Positions 26,446-36,672 of a DNA stretch of 64,000 nucleotides are shown piece after piece; positions within the stretch are counted from its first letter, which is position 1, and every line of letters starts with the position of its first letter. Both the position numbers and the translations under genes were made by a program. The stretch comes from CAVQJU01 sp963712905 (GTDB lineage Bacteria > Acidobacteriota > Vicinamibacteria > Vicinamibacterales > CAVVIG01). Where the stretch lies: positions 124,001-188,000 of the forward strand of contig CAVQJU010000004.1 in NCBI GenBank assembly GCA_963712905.1, read 5' to 3'. The notes below the pieces were generated by a model. It was not told the DNA's origin. It searched no databases and saw only the letters and a list, made by a program, of their open reading frames with translations.

Positions 26446-27623
26446 CGCCGGCCTGGGGGAGTGAGTCGGGGTTCTCCCTGCTCGAGGCGCTCATCGCCAC
26501 GACGATTACCGTGGCGGTCACGGCCGGCGTGTTCGCCGTTGTCGGTTCCTCGCAGGGAATCGCCGACACGCAGCCTGAGTTCGCCGACATGCAGCAGCGG
26601 CTGCGCGTCGGCGTGGACGTGCTCCGTCACGATCTCCTGATGGCCGGCGCTGGCGCCTACGCAGGTACCGCCAGCGGAAGCCTCGTGGCGCGGTTCGCGC
26701 CCGTCCTGCCGTTTCGCCGCGGCGCTTCGGCGGCGTACGACGATGGAGCGGGCGTCTTCAACGCGAACGCCATCACGATCCTCTACGTGCCGTCGACCGC
26801 GTCGCAGACGACGCTCCGATTGCCGCTGACGGACCCGTCCCGGGCCGATCTCGATTTGGGCCCGGGGTGTCCGGCAGGCGATGCGGTGTGCGGCTTCAGG
26901 CCCGGCGCGGCCGCAGCTGTCTACGACAACACGGGTGCATTGGACGTGTTTGCGGTGACAAGCGTGGACATGGCCGGTGCGCTCGGGCTTCAGCACATGC
27001 AGAGCGGGGGAGCGGCGAAGCCGTATGCGGCAGGCTCGAAGATCGTGGAGGTCGTCAGGCATTCGTACTTCCTCGATGCGCCCGGCAGACAGCTGATGCG
27101 CTACGACGGCCTGATGTCGGCGAACGTCGTGCTGGAGAACGTCGTGAGCCTCGACTTCGAATACTTCGGTGAGCCCTCGCCTCCTGCGTTTACGCGTCCA
27201 GGCGTTGACCAATCGGTCACCTACGGGCCCGCGCCACCGGTCCCAGGCGCGAGCCAGGCTCCCTGGCCGCCAGGCGAGAACTGCGCGTGGCAAATGGCCG
27301 GCAGCGAGCAGGCGCCCCGGCTGGCTTTCCTCGGTCCATTCGAGGAGGGCCTGGTCAGGCTGACGGCAGCGCAGCTCACGGATGGTCCGTGGTGTCCCGA
27401 TGCCGCCAGCGACAACCGGTACGACGCCGACCTGCTTCGGATCCGTACGGTTCGCGTGGCCATTCGCCTGCAGACCGGCAACGCGTTGCTGCGTGCCTCG
27501 CTGGCGAGCGGGCGTGGCGCGCTGTTCGCGAACCCCGGCACGGCGACCAACGCGTCCCGCACGGTGCCGGACCAGTCCATCCGGTTCGATGTCACCCCGC
27601 GCAACATGAATCTGGGCAGGTGA
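26442..27623 (+). CDS. PilW-like minor pilin
   Basis: 393 residues. The leader MTPAWGSESG is followed by FSLLEALIATTITVAVTAGVF (Glu+5), then a long globular region with a PilW-like N-terminal core (DMQQRLRVGVDVLRHDLLMAGAG). Length and position between PilV- and PilX-like genes support the call. Confidence 0.85.
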   Translation: MTPAWGSESGFSLLEALIATTITVAVTAGVFAVVGSSQGIADTQPEFADMQQRLRVGVDVLRHDLLMAGAGAYAGTASGSLVARFAPVLPFRRGASAAYDDGAGVFNANAITILYVPSTASQTTLRLPLTDPSRADLDLGPGCPAGDAVCGFRPGAAAAVYDNTGALDVFAVTSVDMAGALGLQHMQSGGAAKPYAAGSKIVEVVRHSYFLDAPGRQLMRYDGLMSANVVLENVVSLDFEYFGEPSPPAFTRPGVDQSVTYGPAPPVPGASQAPWPPGENCAWQMAGSEQAPRLAFLGPFEEGLVRLTAAQLTDGPWCPDAASDNRYDADLLRIRTVRVAIRLQTGNALLRASLASGRGALFANPGTATNASRTVPDQSIRFDVTPRNMNLGR

Positions 27624-27626
27624 GTC

Positions 27627-28406
27627 ATGGCGGTCCATCAGGAAATCAGTCTTGGTGTCAGGCGCCGACTGGGCGACGAGCGCGGGATGGCTCTGCTCGT
27701 CGCGCTGATGGCGATCCTCCTTGTGATGGCGCTGGGAACCGCGCTGGTTCTCGCGGCCAGCGTGGAATCGACGATCACGAGGAATTTTCGCAACAGCTCG
27801 GAAGCGCTCTACGCCGCCGACGCGGGGCTCGAACGGGCAGTCGGCGACCTGAAGGCGATCGCTGACTGGAACGCCGCGTTGTCCGGTCTGGCCTCGTCTC
27901 TGTTTACGGATGGTGCGCCGGCCGGGACCCGGATCCTGCTGGATGGCCGGCGAATCAACTTTGATGAGATCGTCAGCCTGGCCAATTGCCGGCAGGCGAG
28001 CCCCTGCTCGAGCGCGGCGATGGATGCGGCAACGGCCGACCGTCCGTGGGGCCCGAACAACCCGCGCTGGCAGCCGTTCGCGTGGGGGCCGCTGAGCGGC
28101 CTGCTGCCGGCCGGCGACGTCGAGCCGCCGTATTACGTCGTGGTGATGGTCGGCGACGATCCGTCCGAGAACGATGGCGATCCGCTCGCGGACGGCGCGG
28201 CCCCCTGCGCGCCGGAGGAGACAGGCGCGTGCAATCCTGGAACAGATCGGCTCGCGGTCCGCGCCGAGGCGTTTGGACCGTTCGGCGCTCACGCGATTCT
28301 CGAGCTGACGATTGCGCGGCGCGGCGCTGGCGAGCGTCCGCCGGATTACAATGACGGCGGCGACCCGGCAGACGTTCGCATCCTGTCCTGGCGCGAGCTG
28401 AGGTAG
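27627..28406 (+). CDS. PilX-like minor pilin
   Basis: 259 residues. The N-terminus GDERGMALLVALMAILLVMAL is a PilX-type segment with Met instead of Phe at the cleavage junction and no Glu+5, as is common for PilX. It continues NSSEALYAADAGLERAVGDLK, the PilX N-terminal domain hallmark. It follows the PilW-like gene by 3 bp. Confidence 0.85.
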   Translation: MAVHQEISLGVRRRLGDERGMALLVALMAILLVMALGTALVLAASVESTITRNFRNSSEALYAADAGLERAVGDLKAIADWNAALSGLASSLFTDGAPAGTRILLDGRRINFDEIVSLANCRQASPCSSAAMDAATADRPWGPNNPRWQPFAWGPLSGLLPAGDVEPPYYVVVMVGDDPSENDGDPLADGAAPCAPEETGACNPGTDRLAVRAEAFGPFGAHAILELTIARRGAGERPPDYNDGGDPADVRILSWRELR

Positions 28407-28409
28407 ACC

Positions 28410-29315
28410 CTGGCAGACGATCTGAACGGTTACGTCGTATGCGCCAAGTGCGGCGCGCGCATGAGGGCGGATCGCGAATGGTGTCTGCGGTGCGAAGCAC
28501 CGCTGGTGCCCGCGGTTCCCGCACGTTCGTCCGAGCTGCAGCTCCCCGCGTGGCTCAAGGCTCGCGGCGGTGGGACGCTGATCTTCGGCGCCGTCGGCGT
28601 GCTTGCGGTCCTGCTCGTGGGCTACACGATCTGGGAGCGCTCGGCGTCGTCGAATAGCGACGCGGCGCCCCGGCCGGCGGCCGCGGCCCCGGCCGGCGGT
28701 TCATCGACGGGAGCCACGGCGCCGACCGTCACGCTCTGGTCCGCGACGTCTCTCGACGCGAAGAAGAAGGGCGGCGCTGAACCCTCGGGCGCGGAGCTGG
28801 CCGCGGCCCGCGCGCGCGACGAAGCGACGCTGACGACGAGGCCGGACGACCCCGAAGCGCTCAACAACCTGGGCCTGACGCTCGAACGCATCGGACAGAT
28901 TGACGAGGCCATCGCGCGCTTCTCCCGCGCCGTGCAGATCGGCCCCAACAACTGGGCGTACCACTTCAACCTGGCCCACGCCCTCGCGCAGCGACAAAGC
29001 TGGGATCGCGCGATCAGCGAATATCGGATTGCGGCGAGCCTGTATCCCACCGACGCGGCCACGCAGTGCAGCCTCGCGACCGTGCTCCAGAAGAAGGGCG
29101 ACGACGCCGCGGCGATTCCGGTGTTCGAGAAGGCTGTCCAGCTGGCCCCGGCCGAGCCTGCGTGCCATCTGGCGCTGGCCACGAGCCTCGAGAAGGAAGG
29201 CCGCGCCGCGGACGCGCGGCGCGAGTATCAGCAGTATCTCGAGCTGGCGCCGTCTGCGCCCGATGCCGACACCGTGAAGTCCCATCTGGCGTCGCTCGGT
29301 GCCGGCCGTTCGTAG
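28410..29315 (+). CDS. zinc-ribbon, membrane-anchored TPR protein, apparent CTG start
   Basis: About 301 residues. From CTG 28410 the protein reads MADDLNGYVVCAKCGARM, then WCLRC, completing a CxxC-x(n)-CxxC zinc ribbon. The first ATG (28461) would cut off the first Cys pair, and a TAG at 28404-28406 bars extension. TGAGGT lies just upstream of the CTG. A membrane helix (IFGAVGVLAVLLVGYTIWE), an Ala/Pro linker and about four TPRs (NNLGLTLERIGQIDEAIARFSRA) follow. It lies between the minor pilins and the regulator; function unknown. Confidence 0.78.
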   Translation: MADDLNGYVVCAKCGARMRADREWCLRCEAPLVPAVPARSSELQLPAWLKARGGGTLIFGAVGVLAVLLVGYTIWERSASSNSDAAPRPAAAAPAGGSSTGATAPTVTLWSATSLDAKKKGGAEPSGAELAAARARDEATLTTRPDDPEALNNLGLTLERIGQIDEAIARFSRAVQIGPNNWAYHFNLAHALAQRQSWDRAISEYRIAASLYPTDAATQCSLATVLQKKGDDAAAIPVFEKAVQLAPAEPACHLALATSLEKEGRAADARREYQQYLELAPSAPDADTVKSHLASLGAGRS

Positions 29316-29365
29316 GGGGCAGGCCCTCAAGTAAGGGATAGTTCGCGCCGATACGATCTATCGCC

Positions 29366-29931
29366 ATGCGTCCATTTTCACAACGTTGTCTCGTCGTCGT
29401 TCTGGCGGTGTCAGGGTGGGCAGGATTCTCCTATCCCGTTCAAGCTCAGGGACTTGGGGACGTAGCTCGCCAGGAGGAAGTGCGGCGGAAGGACATCAAG
29501 GCCCCGGCTAAGGTCTATACCAACAAGGACCTGGGTTCGGTGCCGGAGTCGTCGAGCGGCACGCTGTCAGCTCCCGGACCGGCGCCCGCGACGACGCCCA
29601 GCGAGACCGCCAAGGCTGACGACAGCAAGGACAAGGACGCCAAGGACCCGAAGAAGGGCGAGGCCTACTGGAGCGGGCGCAAGAAGGACCTGCAGTCGAA
29701 GCTCGACACCGACCAGACGCTCGCCGACGCCTTGCAAAGCCGGATCAATTCGCTCAACACGGACTTCGTCAATCGCGACGACCCGGTCCAGCGGGCCGGC
29801 ATCGACCGCGATCGGCAGAAGGCCGCGAGTGAGCTCGATCGCCTGAAGAAGAGCGTGGCCGACGGCAAGAGAGCCCTCAGCGATCTCGAGGAAGAAGCGC
29901 GCAAGGCTGGCGTCCCCGCCGGCTGGCTGCG

Positions 29932-29935
<4 letters not shown>
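29366..29935 (+). CDS. secreted coiled-coil protein of unknown function
   Basis: 189 residues. A signal peptide (ending PVQAQ), a Ser/Pro/Thr-rich middle and a highly charged helical C-terminal half (about 95-185) likely to form a coiled coil. KAGVPAGWLR ends the protein. The stop overlaps the GTG of the response regulator by four bases. No family recognised. Confidence 0.7.
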
Positions 29936-31333
<1,398 letters not shown>

Positions 31334-31344
<11 letters not shown>

Positions 31345-32419
31345 AGCCGAGGCGGAGGAGGGCCGCCTTGATTTCCTTCTCCGTGACATCGTCCACGATG
31401 GACGTGCCGCCGATGCCGGTCGGCAGGACGAAGTGCAGCCGTCCCGCGACGACCTTCTTGTCGTGCCGCATGGCTTCGAGCATCCTGGCAGCGGAGAGGT
31501 CGGCGATCGGCGGCAGGGGCCCCAGGCGGGTGATCAGGCCGGCCAGCGCCTCGCGATCCGCCGCCGGCATGACGTTGCGGCGCGCGGCGATCTCGGCGGC
31601 CACCAGCATGCCGTAGGCCACGGCTTCTCCGTGCCTGAACCGCTTGTACTTCGTCACGGCCTCGAGGGCGTGACCTGCGGTGTGGCCGAAATTGAGAATC
31701 CGCCGGAGCCCCGCCTCCTTCTCGTCCGCGGCGACGACGCTCGCCTTGATCTGGCACGATTCGGAGATGATCGCGGTGAGCGCGGCCGGGTCGCGATCGA
31801 AGATCAGGTTGAGGTCGCGGCCGATCCGTTCGAAGAGCCCCGGGCTCGACGTCACGCCGTATTTCACGACTTCGTAGAGCCCCGCCCGGAACTCGCGCCT
31901 CGGAAGCGTGCCCAGCACGGACGGATCGACGATCACGCCGTGCGGCTGATAGAACGATCCAATCAGATTTTTGCCAAGCGGATGGTTGACGCCGACCTTG
32001 CCGCCGACGGCGCTGTCCACCTGCGCGAGCAGCGTCGTCGGCACGTGCACCAGCGGGATGCCCCGCAGATAGGTGGAGGCCGCGAATCCGGCCATGTCGC
32101 CGATGACGCCGCCGCCGAACGTCACGAGCGTCGAACTCCGATCCGCCTCCGCCTTGACCAGTGCGTCGTACACCCGGGCGACCGTCGCGAGCTGTTTGAA
32201 CCGTTCGCCGTCGGGGATGAGAATCGGCTCTACGCCGTGCGTGCCCCGCGCCACGCGCGCGCCGTGGAGCCGCCACACACCCGGACTCGACACCACGAAA
32301 CGGCGGGCCGGAACCTTGAGGTCGTCGAGCAGCCGCCCCACCCTGTCGAGGGAGCCGTCGTCGATCGTGATCGCGTATTTGCGAGAGGGAGTAGGGACGT
32401 CGATGCGGACAGGGGGCAT
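31334..32419 (-). CDS. aroB: 3-dehydroquinate synthase
   Basis: 361 residues. It converts DAHP to 3-dehydroquinate in the shikimate pathway. NAD- and metal-binding motifs are clear: GGGVIGDMAGFAASTYLRG, PTTLLAQVDSAVGGKVGVNH and RILNFGHTAGHALE. The frame stays open upstream, but ATG 32419 gives the normal length. It is divergent from nadB with 27 bp between starts. Confidence 0.95.
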
Positions 32420-32446
32420 GAAGACCGGATGGTAGGATAACACCGC

Positions 32447-34090
32447 GTGCATCTCTCCCCGGATTTCATCGTCATCGGCAGCGGCATTGCCGGGCTGCGG
32501 GCGGCGATTGCGCTCGCGCCCGTCGGCCGCGTCCTGATCCTCACCAAGGCCGAGCCGACCGAAAGCAACACCGGCTACGCGCAGGGCGGCATCGCCGTCG
32601 CGCTCGGCGAGGACGACAGCCCGGCGCTCCACGGGGCGGACACGATCAAGGCGGGCGACGCGCTCTGCGACGAAGAGGCCGTGCGCGTGCTGGTCGAGCA
32701 GGGCCCGCCCTACGTTACCGAGCTCGTCGAGTGGGGCACCCGCTTCGATCGCGACGCGGAGGGCCGCCTGTCGCGAGGACGGGAAGCCGCCCACAGCGTC
32801 CGGCGCGTGCTGCACGCAGGCGACACGACGGGACGGGAGATCGCCCGCGTCCTGTGGCGCCGCGTCAGCGCCCTGCCCACGGTCGAAACGGCGAACCACG
32901 CGCTGGTCACCGAGCTCCTCGTCGAAGACGGGCGCGTGGCCGGCGTCAGGTTCTTCGATCAGCTCGGGTTCCCGAGGGACGCGCGGGCGCGGGCCACGCT
33001 GCTCGCGACAGGCGGGGCGGGACATGTCTTCAAAGAAACCACGAATCCGCCCGTAGCGACCGGCGACGGTGTGGCGCTCGCGTTTCATGCCGGGGCCTGC
33101 GTCGCGGACCTCGAGTTCGTTCAGTTTCACCCCACGGCGCTCAATGTCCGGGGCGCCCCGCGGTTTCTGATTTCAGAAGCGCTGCGCGGCGACGGCGCCA
33201 GGCTGATCAACGGCCGGGGCGACGCGTTCATGGGCAACTACCATCCCGACGGCGACCTCGCGCCGCGCGACGTCGTCGCCCGGAGCATCGTGCGCGAGAT
33301 GGAGCGGACGGGCGGGTTGGTGTTTCTCTCGCTCTCGCACCTGGACCCGGCCTACGTCGTCCACCGGTTCCCGACGATCGCCGACATGTGCCGCCAGATC
33401 AACCTCGACCTGGCCACCGATCCGATTCCCGTCGGGCCCGCGGCGCACTACATCATGGGAGGCGTCGGAACGGACCACTGGGGCCGGACGTCCATCCCGG
33501 GCCTGTTCGCCGCCGGCGAGGTGGCCTGCACGGGCGTTCACGGCGCCAACCGTCTGGCCAGCAACTCACTGCTCGAGGGACTGGTGTTCGGCGCACGGGC
33601 GGCGACGGCAATGCAGCAGGTCGATGGCGGTCAGTGGTCAGTGGCCGGTGAGCAGTGGCCAGTGGTCAGTGGTGAAGCGGCAGTGGCCATTGGCCAGTGG
33701 GCCGTTGCCGACCACCGATCACCGATCACTGACCACCGATCCGCGACCACCGAGCACCGGCCCCTGACCACCAGCGAAGTCCGCGATCTGATGTGGAAGT
33801 CCGTCGGACTGTTCCGAACGGGCGAGGGCATGCGCGATGCCGGCGCGAAACTCGAAGCGGCGTACCGTGCTCATCGCCGCGCGCTCGACGATGCGCGCGC
33901 TGATGATGCAGACGCCTGGAAACAGTTCAATCTCGTGACGGTGGCGCGGTTGATCGCGCGCGCCGCGCTGCGGCGGCAGGAGAGCCGCGGCGCCCACTAC
34001 CGGCAGGATTTTCCGGAGAGGGACGATGTACACTGGAAAGTCCACCTCGTAGATCACATCGACGCATATGGCGAAAAACGACAAGACTGA
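32447..34090 (+). CDS. nadB: L-aspartate oxidase with in-frame repeat insertion
   Basis: 547 residues from GTG 32447. It oxidises L-aspartate to iminoaspartate for NAD synthesis. The FAD motif IGSGIAGLRAA, SNTGYAQGGIA, FHPTAL and GEVACTGVHGANRLASNSLLEGLVFG are typical. Between the FAD/substrate domains and the C-terminal helical domain, about residues 395-443 are encoded by a repeat array and read as QWSVAGEQWPVV and DHRSPITDHRSATT; this segment has no counterpart in the family. The last 23 bases overlap proS. Confidence 0.93.
   Translation: MHLSPDFIVIGSGIAGLRAAIALAPVGRVLILTKAEPTESNTGYAQGGIAVALGEDDSPALHGADTIKAGDALCDEEAVRVLVEQGPPYVTELVEWGTRFDRDAEGRLSRGREAAHSVRRVLHAGDTTGREIARVLWRRVSALPTVETANHALVTELLVEDGRVAGVRFFDQLGFPRDARARATLLATGGAGHVFKETTNPPVATGDGVALAFHAGACVADLEFVQFHPTALNVRGAPRFLISEALRGDGARLINGRGDAFMGNYHPDGDLAPRDVVARSIVREMERTGGLVFLSLSHLDPAYVVHRFPTIADMCRQINLDLATDPIPVGPAAHYIMGGVGTDHWGRTSIPGLFAAGEVACTGVHGANRLASNSLLEGLVFGARAATAMQQVDGGQWSVAGEQWPVVSGEAAVAIGQWAVADHRSPITDHRSATTEHRPLTTSEVRDLMWKSVGLFRTGEGMRDAGAKLEAAYRAHRRALDDARADDADAWKQFNLVTVARLIARAALRRQESRGAHYRQDFPERDDVHWKVHLVDHIDAYGEKRQD
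33632..33772. repeat. inverted 9-bp repeat arrays inside nadB
   Basis: The left part is made of CAGTGGTCA/CAGTGGCCA-like units and the right part of the opposite orientation (TGACCACCG units), so the element can fold on itself. It stays in frame with nadB. Confidence 0.8.
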
Positions 34091-35549
34091 GAACCCGGAG
34101 AAATCCGGAAAGAAAGACTCGTTCGTCACCGAGATCACCCCGCGGTCGCAGGACTTTTCGCGCTGGTACCTCGACGTCGTCCAGCGGGCCGAGCTGGCGG
34201 ACTATTCGCCGGTGAAGGGCTGCATGGTGATCCGCCCGTACGGCTATGCCATCTGGGAACTGCTGCAGCAGGCTCTCGATTCGCGCATCAAGGCCACCGG
34301 GCACGTCAACGCGTACTTCCCGCTGTTCATTCCGAACAGCCTGCTGACGAAAGAGGCGGAGCACGTCGAGGGCTTCGCGCCGCAGGTGGCGTACGTGACC
34401 CACGGCGGCGGCGAGGAACTGGAAGAAAAGCTCGTGGTCCGGCCGACCTCCGAAGCGATTATCGGCACGATGTACGCGAAGTGGGTGCAGTCGTGGCGCG
34501 ACCTGCCCATTCTCATCAACCAGTGGGCCAACGTCGTGCGGTGGGAGAAGAAGACGTTTCCGTTCATCCGCACGACGGAGTTCCTCTGGCAGGAGGGGCA
34601 CACCGCCCACGAGACGGCTGAAGAGGCGGAGGCGGAAACGCTCAAGATCCTCGACCTGTACACGGAGGTGTGCGAGTCGGTGCTGGCGATGCCCGTGCTG
34701 AAAGGGCGGAAGTCGGACAGCGAGAAGTTTGCCGGCGCGCTGCGCACGTACTCGATTGAAGCGCTGATGGGCGACGGCCGGGCGCTGCAGGCGGGCACGT
34801 CGCACAACCTCGGCCAGAACTTCGCGAAGGCATTCGACATCTCGTTCCAGGCCCGCGACAAGAGCGTCCAGCACGTCTGGGGCACCTCGTGGGGCGTGAC
34901 GACGCGGCTGGTCGGCGGCGTCATCATGGTCCACGGCGACGACAGCGGCCTCGTCCTGCCGCCGCGGATCGCGCCATACCAGGTCGTCATCGTGCCAATC
35001 GGCCGCGACAACTGGCGCGAAACCGTGCTGCCGACGGCCGAAGCGATCCGGCAGCAGCTGGTCGATGCGGGCGTCCGTGTCACGCTCGACGAACGAGACG
35101 AGCGCCCCGGCTGGAAATTTTCGGAATGGGAGATGCGCGGCGTGCCGCTGCGGCTCGAGATCGGGCCCAAGGACATCGAGAAATCCCAGGTGCTCCTGGC
35201 CCGCCGCGATACGCGTGAAAAGCTGGGGGTGCCGATCGACGGCCTCGCCGCCCGTGTGGTGGAACTGCTGAACGACATTCAACGAACGCTCTTCGAGCGC
35301 GCCGTTGCGTTTCGCGACCAGCATACCCAGCAAGCGGACACCTACGACGCGTTCAAGCAGATGCTCGAGGGTCGTCCGGGGTTCGTCCTGGCGCCCTGGT
35401 GCGGATCGGCCGCCTGCGAAGCGCAGATCAAGACCGACACGCAGGCGACGATCCGGAACATCCCGATGAACCCGGCGAAAGCCGAGGGCTCGTGCGTGCG
35501 GTGTGATTCCCCGGCCGAGTTCGTCGTGCGTTTCGCGAAGTCCTATTAG
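34068..35549 (+). CDS. proS: prolyl-tRNA synthetase, archaeal/eukaryote-like type
   Basis: 493 residues. Class II synthetase of the shorter archaeal/eukaryote-like ProRS type without the bacterial editing insertion. Motif 2 lies in RWEKKTFPFIRTTEFLWQEGHTAH, motif 3 in TRLVGGVIMVHGDD. The C-terminal domain has paired cysteines (CGSAAC, CVRC), a probable zinc site. It starts inside the end of nadB. Confidence 0.95.
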   Translation: MAKNDKTENPEKSGKKDSFVTEITPRSQDFSRWYLDVVQRAELADYSPVKGCMVIRPYGYAIWELLQQALDSRIKATGHVNAYFPLFIPNSLLTKEAEHVEGFAPQVAYVTHGGGEELEEKLVVRPTSEAIIGTMYAKWVQSWRDLPILINQWANVVRWEKKTFPFIRTTEFLWQEGHTAHETAEEAEAETLKILDLYTEVCESVLAMPVLKGRKSDSEKFAGALRTYSIEALMGDGRALQAGTSHNLGQNFAKAFDISFQARDKSVQHVWGTSWGVTTRLVGGVIMVHGDDSGLVLPPRIAPYQVVIVPIGRDNWRETVLPTAEAIRQQLVDAGVRVTLDERDERPGWKFSEWEMRGVPLRLEIGPKDIEKSQVLLARRDTREKLGVPIDGLAARVVELLNDIQRTLFERAVAFRDQHTQQADTYDAFKQMLEGRPGFVLAPWCGSAACEAQIKTDTQATIRNIPMNPAKAEGSCVRCDSPAEFVVRFAKSY

Positions 35550-36595
35550 GAGGGCGGCCCTTTCGGGCCGGCCGAACGCGGGCCTGAAAGGCCCGCGTTC
35601 CCGGCACCCCAGCGCTTCTCGATCTTCTTCATCACCGCGTGGCGCCGCGTCAGGCCCTCGCGTGCAACGATGGCCTGGAACGTGTCGGCCAGATGCTCAC
35701 GCCACCACGTGTCCGTGGCGTGCCCGTGCGCTGCGGCAATGGCTTCGAGGCACGACGCATCGCCCGCAATCGAGAGCGCCGCCAGAAACTCCACCGGCAG
35801 GGGCGTTGATGCGGCTTCGAGGGCTTCTCGCAGGTCGTAGAGGCCGACCCGGCTCGAGCGCTTGGCCAGGGCGACGTGCGCGGTTCCCCGCGCCCGCGTC
35901 CATTCGCCGCGCGCCGCCGCCGGCGCCCCGGCTTCCCGTTCGCGAAGCCGCTCGATGATGCGGTGAAGGGTCGGCAACGGGACAGCGGTCCCTGCCGTGG
36001 TCAGCAGGCGCCGCAGCGTCTCCGGGTGTTCGGGAAGCCCGGCCTCGGCCGCCTCGTGCAGTTGATCTGCTGCCGGCGCCTCTGCCGGCGGCCCTGCCGG
36101 TCTGGCTAACGCGCCGACACACTCCCGGATAGCGACGCTCGGATCGGCCGCCAGCGTCTCCCAGAGGGGCCTGAGCGTCGCCGCCTTGAGGTCGCTGACC
36201 GCCGTGACCGCGGCCAGCCGCACCGCCTCGGGGCGTGCGCGGTCGAGTGCAATTGCGGTCAGCCGGTCGAGCACGGCGGGGTCCCGTCGGCCCTTGAGGA
36301 ATACCCGTGCGAGGGCCACGGCGCCCGCCGCGACGCCGGCGTCGGCGTCCAGCGCCGCCCGCAGCGCCGCGTCGAGCGCCCGCTCGTCGGCGAGGGCCTC
36401 GAGCGCCCGGATAGCCGCGAGACGGGCCGTGGGGCCCTTCTCCGCGTCGCCAACGAGGGCCACGAGGCTCTCCACGGCGCGCGGGCCAATCACGGTCAGC
36501 CGGGCGATTGCCGCTTCGCGGGTGACATCGCTCGGAGACGCCAGATCGGCCGTCAGCGCGTCAATGGACGCGGCGGACGACTTCCTGATGGGCAC
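35546..36595 (-). CDS. HEAT-repeat protein
   Basis: 349 residues of Ala/Leu-rich helical repeats (AIARLTVIGPRAVESLVALVGD, ARLAAIRALEALADERALD). No signal peptide, so probably a cytoplasmic scaffold. The last residues (GLSGPRSAGPKGPPS) are encoded by the double-hairpin repeat at the junction with proS, and the stop overlaps the proS stop region. Partner unknown. Confidence 0.75.
   Translation of the reverse strand: MPIRKSSAASIDALTADLASPSDVTREAAIARLTVIGPRAVESLVALVGDAEKGPTARLAAIRALEALADERALDAALRAALDADAGVAAGAVALARVFLKGRRDPAVLDRLTAIALDRARPEAVRLAAVTAVSDLKAATLRPLWETLAADPSVAIRECVGALARPAGPPAEAPAADQLHEAAEAGLPEHPETLRRLLTTAGTAVPLPTLHRIIERLREREAGAPAAARGEWTRARGTAHVALAKRSSRVGLYDLREALEAASTPLPVEFLAALSIAGDASCLEAIAAAHGHATDTWWREHLADTFQAIVAREGLTRRHAVMKKIEKRWGAGNAGLSGPRSAGPKGPPS
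35549..35601. repeat. double-hairpin repeat, copy 1
   Basis: Two adjacent hairpins: an imperfect GGGCGGCCC/GGGCCGGCC stem and a perfect AACGCGGGCC-TGAAA-GGCCCGCGTT stem. It sits at the convergent ends of proS and the HEAT gene and belongs with copies at 41251, 47453 and 62286. Confidence 0.8.
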
Positions 36596-36611
36596 GCCTG
36601 ATCAAAACACA

Positions 36612-36647
36612 AACGGCCGGCCTGTGCTCGTGCACAGGCCGGCCGTT
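36612..36647 (-). terminator. terminator of the OmpA-domain gene
   Basis: A perfect 16-bp stem (36612-36627 with 36632-36647, loop TCGT) just after the stop at 36673 in the minus direction, followed on that strand by TTTGTGTTTTG. Confidence 0.85.
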
Positions 36648-36672
36648 GGCTGAGAAGAAGGGTCGGACGAAG

